Shown here in pieces: positions 55,582-62,086 of a DNA stretch of 64,000 nucleotides (positions are counted from its first letter, which is position 1; every line of letters starts with the position of its first letter). Under the pieces are notes generated by a model. That model did no database searches. It was not told where the DNA came from and saw only the letters and a program-made list of their open reading frames with translations. Source of the stretch: Arthrobacter oryzae (GTDB taxonomy: Bacteria > Actinomycetota > Actinomycetes > Actinomycetales > Micrococcaceae); assembly GCF_030718995.1 (NCBI RefSeq), contig NZ_CP132204.1:3534001-3598000 (forward strand). Direction: 5' to 3'. Both the position numbers and the translations under genes were made by a program.

Positions 55582-58500
55582 TTGGGGGATGTGAACAGCA
55601 ACTTCGCTTTACTGCAGGCGGAGTGGCCGGGTATTGCGAAGGAAGCGCGGCTGGCCGAGCGGTATGCGCGGCGGGACCCGCGGTCGTCGCTGCTCTACGC
55701 CCGGCGGACTATCGAAACGCTGCTGGCCTGGCTGTATGACGCCGACACCTCGCTTGCGTTGCCGTACAGGGGCGATCTCAACGCACTGATGTCGGAACCG
55801 ACGTTCAAGCGGCTCGCCGGCGAGACGATCGTGAGCAAGTTCCACCTCATCCGCAAGGTCGCGAACAGCGCCATCCACACCAACGCCGCCATCACCGTCC
55901 AGCATTCTGAGCAGACCATTCGGGAACTCTTCCACGTCTGCATCTGGCTCGCGCTTCGCTACACCCGGAATCCAGCCAACCGCCCGGCCTCCACGGTCGC
56001 GTTCAACGGACAGTTCCTCAGCCCGACGCCGAAGCCGGGCGTTACGGTGCCCGCCGAGAAGCCCCGCACCGCGGACCAAACGGCCAAACTCGCCGAAGAA
56101 CTGGCCACCAAGGATGCGGCGCTGGCCGCGCAAAAGCAGGACAACGAGGAACTGCACGCCCAGCTTGAGGCCCTGCGCGCACAGATCGCCCGGGCAAAGG
56201 AAGAAAACAAGAAGCTCCCGGACAGCCACGACTACTCAGAAACGGAAACCCGGGTCTACATCGACCTCTATCTGCGCGAAGCAGGATGGGCGCTCGACAA
56301 GCCAGAGGACCGCGAATTCGAAGTCCACCACATGCCCACCCACGCCGGCCCCACCATTGGAACCGGGTTCGTGGACTACGTACTCTGGGGATCCGACGGC
56401 AAGCCACTCGCCGTCGTCGAAGCCAAACGATCAGCCAAATCACCCTACGAGGGGCAGCAGCAGGCCAAGCTCTACGCAGACGCGCTGGAGACGGAGAAGG
56501 GCCAGCGCCCGGTCATTTACTACAGCAACGGCTACGAGCACTGGATCTGGGACGACGCCTCCGGCTACCCGCCCCGGCCGGTCCAGGGCTTCCACACCCG
56601 GGACCAACTCCAACTCATGGTGGACCGCCGCGCCACCCGGAAACCCCTGGCCACGGCGGCCATCAACACCGAGATCGCAGGCCGCAGCTATCAACAGGCG
56701 GCCATCCGGGCAGTCACCGACGCCCTGGAAACCGACAAGGAACGCAAAGCGCTGCTGGTGATGGCGACCGGCTCCGGCAAGACCCGCACCGTCGTCGCGC
56801 TCTCCAGCCTGCTGATGCAGGCGAACTGGGCCAAACGCGTACTGTTCCTCGCCGACCGGGTCGCCCTGGTGGACCAGGCCGCCCGCGCCTTCAAAACCAA
56901 CCTCCCCGGATCGTCCCCGGTGATCCTGGGCCGCGATGTGGAAGCCGACAGCCGCATCCACATCGCCACCTATCCGACAATGATGAACCTGATCAACGAA
57001 CGGACGGAGGACGGCACGGTCCTGACGCAACGGTTCGGGATCGGCCACTACGACCTGATCATCATCGATGAGGCCCACCGCTCCGTGTACCAGAAGTACC
57101 GGGCCATCTTTGAGTACTTTGATGCGTATCTGGTGGGCTTGACCGCCACCCCGCAGTCCGACGTGGACCGCAACACGTATTCCCTGTTCGACATCGAGGA
57201 CCAGGTCCCCACGTTCGCTTACGAGCTGACGCAGGCGATCTCCGACGGCTACCTCGTACCGCCTCGGACCGTGTCCATTCCGCTGAAGTTCCCCGTCGAG
57301 GGAATCCGCTACGAGGAACTCTCGGAGGAGGAAAAGGAGGAGTGGGACTCCGCTGAGTGGGATGAGGACGGGGAGATCCCCGACGCCGTGGATTCGGCTA
57401 TCCTGAACACCTGGCTCTTCAACGCCGACACCGTGGATAAGGCACTCGAGGTGCTGATGACCCGCGGGCACAAGGTCGCCGGGGGAGACCGGCTCGGAAA
57501 GACGATCATCTTTGCCAAGAACCAGAAGCACGCCGAATTCATCGCAGAACGGTTCAACACAAACTACCCCCAGTACGGGGGCACCTTCGCGAAGATCATC
57601 ACGCACAGCGTCAATTACGTCTCCACCCTGATCGACGCCTTCGCCCGCACCGAGGACAGTCCACACATTGCCGTGTCCGTGGACATGCTGGACACCGGGA
57701 TAGACGTGCCCGAAGTGGTCAACCTGCTCTTCTTCAAGGTAGTGCGCTCCAAGACGAAGTTTTGGCAAATGGTGGGCCGCGGCACACGGCTCAGGCCGGA
57801 GCTGTACGGACCGGGTGAGGACAAGCAGGACTTCTTCATCTTTGATGTCTGCCAGAACGTTGAATACTTCAACGCCGAGTTGCCTGGTTCCGAAGGGTCC
57901 CTCGGGCAGTCCTTGGCGCACCGCAGCTTCGCCGTCCGGACACAGCTGCTTGCCGAAGCCCGCACTGCCGGGCTCGACGGCGACTTCGTGCCGGCCCTCC
58001 AAACCGGCCTGGTGGGGCAGGTAGCTGGGCTGCCCCGGGAGAACTTCCTGGTGCGCCCGCAGTTGGAGTGGGTGGAGAAGTTCTCAAAGCCTTCTTCTTG
58101 GGGTGCCCTTGGCACGCAGGATCTGACGGACCTGCAGACCAAGCTGGCGCCCCTGGCGACGCTGGCTTCTGCCGCCGACACGGAGGAAGCCAAACGCTTC
58201 GATCTGCTGATGTACCAGGCGCAGCTGGCGTCATTGACCTCTGCCGCGGCCGTGGAGCCGTACCGCAAGAAAATTGTCGAGATTGCGTCCGCGCTGCAGG
58301 ATCAGCCGAACATTCCCGCCATCGCGGCCCAGATGGCCCTGATCCAGTCGATCCTGGAGGGAGGTGAATGGGGGCAGGTCTCACCGCAGTGGCTCGAGCT
58401 GATCCGAGTGCGGCTCCGGGGACTAGTGCACCTGATCGAGAAGAAGCGCCGCAGGGTGGTCTACACGAACTTCGAAGACACCCTCGGCGAGATTGTCGAG

Positions 58501-59007
58501 GGTGGGCTGAAGGGGACCGTGACCGGGTCGGTTGATCTGGCCCGCTACCGCGAGAAGGCCCGGATGTATCTGCAGGGATTCCTGGACCACATGGCAATTC
58601 ACCGACTACGTCGCGGGCTGCCCCTGACCGAGACGGATCTGGCTGAACTTCAGCGCATGCTGATCGACAGTGGTGCGGGTTCACCCGAGGAACTTGAAGC
58701 GGCCACTACACAAGCAGAGGGTCTTGGGTTGTTTGTCAGGTCGCTGGTGGGCATGGACCGCCAAGCGGCGTTGGATTCCTTGTCCGAGTTCGTGGGGGAC
58801 AAGACCCTCAACGCCAACCAGCTGCATTTCATTGACATGATCGTGCAGCAACTCACCGAGAACGGCGTCGTGGATGTTGGTGCGCTGTACGAGTCACCCT
58901 ACAGCGATGCTGCCCCTGCCGGGCCGGAGAGCTTGTTCCCGGAGGCGGATGTGGATGTGCTGGCTGTGGCGCTGAACCGGGTGCGCGTTTCGGCGATGGT
59001 GGGCTAA
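55582..59007 (+). CDS. hsdR: Type I restriction system endonuclease/translocase subunit
   Basis: A protein of about 1141 residues. It has an N-terminal DUF4145-like domain (about 10-130), a coiled-coil stretch (about 165-215), the PD-(D/E)XK nuclease site FVDYVLWG and VVEAKRS (near 265-284), the SF2 helicase with MATGSGKT (near 395) and IIDEAHRS, LTATPQ, and a C-terminal HsdR assembly domain. TTG 55582 has GAGGAG at the proper distance; GTG 55576 overlaps that site and is less likely. It follows mrr after about 118 bases, so it may have its own promoter. It cuts and translocates unmethylated DNA with HsdM and HsdS. Confidence 0.94.
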   Translation: MGDVNSNFALLQAEWPGIAKEARLAERYARRDPRSSLLYARRTIETLLAWLYDADTSLALPYRGDLNALMSEPTFKRLAGETIVSKFHLIRKVANSAIHTNAAITVQHSEQTIRELFHVCIWLALRYTRNPANRPASTVAFNGQFLSPTPKPGVTVPAEKPRTADQTAKLAEELATKDAALAAQKQDNEELHAQLEALRAQIARAKEENKKLPDSHDYSETETRVYIDLYLREAGWALDKPEDREFEVHHMPTHAGPTIGTGFVDYVLWGSDGKPLAVVEAKRSAKSPYEGQQQAKLYADALETEKGQRPVIYYSNGYEHWIWDDASGYPPRPVQGFHTRDQLQLMVDRRATRKPLATAAINTEIAGRSYQQAAIRAVTDALETDKERKALLVMATGSGKTRTVVALSSLLMQANWAKRVLFLADRVALVDQAARAFKTNLPGSSPVILGRDVEADSRIHIATYPTMMNLINERTEDGTVLTQRFGIGHYDLIIIDEAHRSVYQKYRAIFEYFDAYLVGLTATPQSDVDRNTYSLFDIEDQVPTFAYELTQAISDGYLVPPRTVSIPLKFPVEGIRYEELSEEEKEEWDSAEWDEDGEIPDAVDSAILNTWLFNADTVDKALEVLMTRGHKVAGGDRLGKTIIFAKNQKHAEFIAERFNTNYPQYGGTFAKIITHSVNYVSTLIDAFARTEDSPHIAVSVDMLDTGIDVPEVVNLLFFKVVRSKTKFWQMVGRGTRLRPELYGPGEDKQDFFIFDVCQNVEYFNAELPGSEGSLGQSLAHRSFAVRTQLLAEARTAGLDGDFVPALQTGLVGQVAGLPRENFLVRPQLEWVEKFSKPSSWGALGTQDLTDLQTKLAPLATLASAADTEEAKRFDLLMYQAQLASLTSAAAVEPYRKKIVEIASALQDQPNIPAIAAQMALIQSILEGGEWGQVSPQWLELIRVRLRGLVHLIEKKRRRVVYTNFEDTLGEIVEGGLKGTVTGSVDLARYREKARMYLQGFLDHMAIHRLRRGLPLTETDLAELQRMLIDSGAGSPEELEAATTQAEGLGLFVRSLVGMDRQAALDSLSEFVGDKTLNANQLHFIDMIVQQLTENGVVDVGALYESPYSDAAPAGPESLFPEADVDVLAVALNRVRVSAMVG

Positions 59008-59009
59008 GG

Positions 59010-59368
59010 CGGCCATGGTGGGGCCGCATCTAGGCAACGTAGCTAAGGAAGTTCCAGCGGAAGTGTCCGGCGCCGACCCGGGAACTTCACGTCTCACAGC
59101 TGTTCAAGAAAGCATCCGCACCGAGACCGGAAGTCGCGCGACTGGGCCGGACACTCAAACAATGGAAGGCAGCGATTTTGGCCTACTTCGAACCAATAGC
59201 GCCTCGAACGGGCCCACGGAAGCGATCACCGTCGTCATCGAAACCACCCGCAGAATCGCCCGAGGTTTCCGCAACTTCACCAACTGCAGACTCAGGTGGC
59301 TACTCGCCGCCGGCGGTCACCGCCCCTACCGGCTCAAACAGACCAACCATACCTAAATGCGAAGGGCC
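59010..59368 (+). mobile_element. ISL3-family insertion sequence remnant with frameshifted transposase end
   Basis: Two frames together give the C-terminus of an ISL3 transposase. One frame reads PRPEVARLGRTLKQWKAAIL then AYFE (about 59,115-59,195); a shifted frame continues ASNGPTEAITVVIETTRR then IARGFRNFTNCRLRWLLAAGGH and stops at 59356. Just after, AAATGCGAAGGGCC (59355-59368) resembles the terminal inverted repeat of ISL3 elements (ends in GAAGAGCC). The left part of the element is missing; it joins within a few bases of the hsdR stop. The 415 bases between hsdR and the next gene are mostly this remnant. Confidence 0.75.
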
Positions 59369-59422
59369 GCTAAAGACCATCGCCGAAGCTATCCGAGGCT
59401 TGAACCGATGAGTGCAGCAGAC

Positions 59423-59917
59423 CTATAAGTTCGTATAAGCCGCGTCTTTCTGTGTCAGCCATGGGGCGCTGGTGGGGTGGATCTTTCCCTTGATATTGCG
59501 GACCCAACTGACGTCAGAGTTATCGCGAAACGCCACAACGGGCGGGTAGTCGAGCTCGTCCTCATAAGTAAACGCGTCGCCAGGAAGGACGACCTCACGC
59601 GCAGTTAGTCGGCGGCCCTTCCTTGGGCCACCGGAAGCGATGAACCGGACGCCGTAAATCGGTTCATCGCTGAGGTTCTTGAGAATGTACTCGTGGATTG
59701 GGGTTGGCAGGCCATCGCCGGTATCGCGGAAGGCGGTCGACGCGATGGAATAGAACTCCGTTGCCTCTGCAATGTAAACAATCTTCCGCGCCTGAGCTAT
59801 CCGCCGAACCTTGGCGTCTCGGAAGAAAACGAATGCCGTGGCCACGAACGCGGCTGTGGTTCCCAGTCCGCCGACCCAATCAGCGACAGTGCCCCAGGTG
59901 TCAGGGTTGAAGTCCAC
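59423..59917 (-). CDS. Membrane-anchored protein, unknown function
   Basis: A 164-residue protein with one N-terminal transmembrane helix (about 12-32) and a soluble C-terminal domain that is probably beta-rich: YILKNLSDEPIYGVRF, LPGDAFTYEDELDYPPVVAFRD and DVSWVRNIKG. It resembles small actinobacterial and phage-borne proteins in outline, but no family was recognised. GTG 59917 shares one base with the stop of the upstream gene, so both are cotranslated. Base composition is lower in G+C than the transfer genes, which suggests separate acquisition. Confidence 0.55.
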   Translation of the reverse strand: MDFNPDTWGTVADWVGGLGTTAAFVATAFVFFRDAKVRRIAQARKIVYIAEATEFYSIASTAFRDTGDGLPTPIHEYILKNLSDEPIYGVRFIASGGPRKGRRLTAREVVLPGDAFTYEDELDYPPVVAFRDNSDVSWVRNIKGKIHPTSAPWLTQKDAAYTNL

Positions 59918-60450
59918 TAGGCCACCACGTCGATGCCCAAGTCATCGGAAATCCGAAGCTCCAGGAGTGTAACCTTTTCCCGGAAGTCGTCCGCTTCGGC
60001 GTCGTATGCTTCCGTATTCTGAGCTGTCCGTTCCTTTATGGCTATCAACTCATCCATCAGCGATCTTATGGACTTCATGACATCTTGAGCCGCTGCCAGA
60101 ACTAGCCTGGGAGCCAGGACGCGCAAGTGCAGCAACGACAGGTCCCTGGCCTTCTTGACCACTTCGTTCGTGTCCTGGTGGAACCCCACTTGCACCTCGG
60201 CGAGAGAGAGTCTCAGTTCGTGTACTTCTTCGAGGAACTTCGAGTAGACCTCAATCTTGCGATCACGCAACCACCGGTCATGCTCTACGTCCTGGTCGGC
60301 TTCCCGTTGCGTTTCCGCCGCTGTCCGTGCGGCCTCTATCGTCGCCAGTGTGTTCCGGCGGTTGTATGCGCCGGCTATCACGGCTCCGCCCAGACCAGCC
60401 GCTATCGATCCAAATGCCACGACCATGAGCCGAATTGTTTCCCCATCCAT
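59917..60450 (-). CDS. Membrane-anchored coiled-coil protein, unknown function
   Basis: A 177-residue protein: an N-terminal transmembrane helix (about 7-27) followed by a long helical region (about 33-165), with charged heptad-like stretches such as AARTAAETQREADQDVEHD and RWLRDRKIEVYSKFLEEVHE. The RWLRDRKxExYxxFL pattern occurs in several small uncharacterised actinobacterial membrane proteins. It starts at ATG 60450 and overlaps the downstream gene by one base; the pair probably act together. No function can be assigned. Confidence 0.6.
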   Translation of the reverse strand: MDGETIRLMVVAFGSIAAGLGGAVIAGAYNRRNTLATIEAARTAAETQREADQDVEHDRWLRDRKIEVYSKFLEEVHELRLSLAEVQVGFHQDTNEVVKKARDLSLLHLRVLAPRLVLAAAQDVMKSIRSLMDELIAIKERTAQNTEAYDAEADDFREKVTLLELRISDDLGIDVVA

Positions 60451-60486
60451 GGGGACAGTTTGCCAGAGGTAGCTTATGGAAACGCG

Positions 60487-61370
60487 TCAGTACTCGCGAG
60501 GCGTTTCCAGGCGGCCGTCTCTACTAGACCACGTGCAGCCCAGCAAGGTTCGATAGAACTCCCGGTATTGAGTCCTGGCCCAGCCGCGTTGCGCGTATCT
60601 GTTATGAGCACAAAGGGGGGCTCTTCGTCGTGGGATAGCACGGTGCGGAGAATATAGATTGAAATTACAAATCGGATCGCCATATGTGCAGTGGTCCTGG
60701 AACCGCTGACTCCAAGCCCCTTGGATCTTTGAACACTTGTCGCCGTACAGGGCTATATCTATGCCTTCGAACCCCGGCGTGTAGTTACCCCTGTTAATCG
60801 AGGAGTCCTTTGGATTGAAAAGTGGATCGCCGAAGAGGACAACCGACGCGACCAATGATTTCTGCTGGGGTTTGAGATGGGCGAACACCGTTCGAAGGAC
60901 CTCAGCGCCCTGCGAGTAGCCACCGAGAATAACGTATTTGTTCTTGCACGCCTTCCAATAGTCTGTAAGCGCGGCTTCTAGGGATACAACGCGCCGGTCT
61001 GGACGCTATCGACGTAGTCGGCTGCGTATCTCGCTGCTTCCTTAGCGACGAGATGGACCGACAGGTATAGCACGATACTCAATTGGATCTGATTTGAGGC
61101 TAGGCACCGCAGCTGTCGAGGCATCTTTAAGAGGCAAGATCGTATGCCCGTAGCCCTCACCGTCACTCTTGGTTTCACCGGACCCCGAACGCCAAAGACT
61201 TCGCAGTTCCACATGAGGATGTCCCAGTCGGCCCCGTGAGATATGCCTGCACGGTCAGTAGCGCATCGTACGCCTCAACGGCTCGGACCAAAGGGGGGAC
61301 AAGGTTTCGCGCTTATTGGTCATGCTTCCCGAAGTCGTCGCGCCCTGAAAGTGCATCCAAAACAGTTTCG
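60487..61370 (-). pseudogene. Decayed cutinase-family serine esterase gene
   Basis: Cutinase sequence is readable only by changing frame at least three times. From the 5' side: VRAVEAYDALLTVQAYL, then GSGETKSDGEGYGHTILPLK, then AKEAARYAADYVDSVQTG, then SLEAALTDYWKACKNKYV leading into GGYSQGAEVLRT (the GxSxG nucleophile), VVLFGDPLFNP, YGDPICNFN (aspartate) and HNRYAQRGW (histidine). In-frame stops, including TAG after TGALYP and TAA after FGKHDQ, break the chain. The last segment (60487-60960) is intact but lacks a start. Cutinases are secreted esterases of lipids or plant cutin. The gene is almost certainly inactive; the 5' limit is approximate. Confidence 0.75.
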
Positions 61371-61541
61371 GCTGTCCTCCTAAAAAGGATGGCTCACGAA
61401 GTGGTCATGGTCCGCAATCTCCAAAAAGCAAGCGCCCGGGTTTGGCCAAAACAATCCTCGTTGTTGCCGTCCTTTAATTTGGATTCATCGAGAGCGGCCG
61501 GATCTTCGTCGACGGGCGCTTCCAACCCGCCTTGACGTTGA

Positions 61542-62066
61542 TCAAGCCTCGCTGCCCGGGGCCCAGGCGAGGCAACCGGAAGCCCGTATGTAGTAAGTTG
61601 CCGGCCATGGCGCTCCAGGCCTGACTTGTGCAGGATCCGGTGAGATAAGCAGTATCGATCCGGGCCATATCGCTTCCGGCAGGGCTTCGATCCATGCAGG
61701 CTGAACGTGGTCGAAGCGGTTCCATTTGATGGTGATCCACGAGCCTGTGGGCTCAAGGGCATCGACGCTTACAACTGTGACCTCTGCCGTCGTGCCGCTG
61801 CTTCGCTTCATGTCGTTGAAGCGACGCCACTTATCGGTGGCGCCAGACATCCATAAACGCCGCCGGCGTGCACGGATCAACCAGACCGCCCCGGCGACTG
61901 CGGCCGCGAAGAGTGCCATGGCAGCGGTTAATATCAAGGGCAAGTTAGCCGGCCCACTGGCGGCCGCGGTCCCGACGAGATAGACGACGCACACAGCGAT
62001 TGCCACGCTGCTCAGAATCAAAGCAGGTGTTGCAAGCTTCGGCTTCAGGACTGGGTTCGCATCCAT
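61542..62066 (-). CDS. Membrane protein with soluble C-terminal domain, unknown function
   Basis: A 174-residue protein. Two adjacent transmembrane helices (about 12-36 and 41-64) are followed by an Arg-rich stop-transfer run (RARRRRL) and a cytoplasmic domain with EVTVVSVDALEPTGSWITIKW and WPGSILLISPDPAQVRPG. ATG 62066 has a GGAAGG site. It is downstream of the relaxase gene with a 20-base gap, so it is probably read from the same transcript. No family was recognised. Confidence 0.6.
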   Translation of the reverse strand: MDANPVLKPKLATPALILSSVAIAVCVVYLVGTAAASGPANLPLILTAAMALFAAAVAGAVWLIRARRRRLWMSGATDKWRRFNDMKRSSGTTAEVTVVSVDALEPTGSWITIKWNRFDHVQPAWIEALPEAIWPGSILLISPDPAQVRPGAPWPATYYIRASGCLAWAPGSEA

Positions 62067-62086
62067 GGATTACCTTCCCGACCAGT

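Noticed and set aside
59015..59356. 113-codon open frame as an intact gene
   Set aside because: Its second half is the C-terminus of an ISL3 transposase whose first half is in another frame; it is part of a remnant.
61236..61535. 99-codon plus-strand frame
   Set aside because: It runs antisense over the decayed cutinase gene and its upstream region and has no family features.
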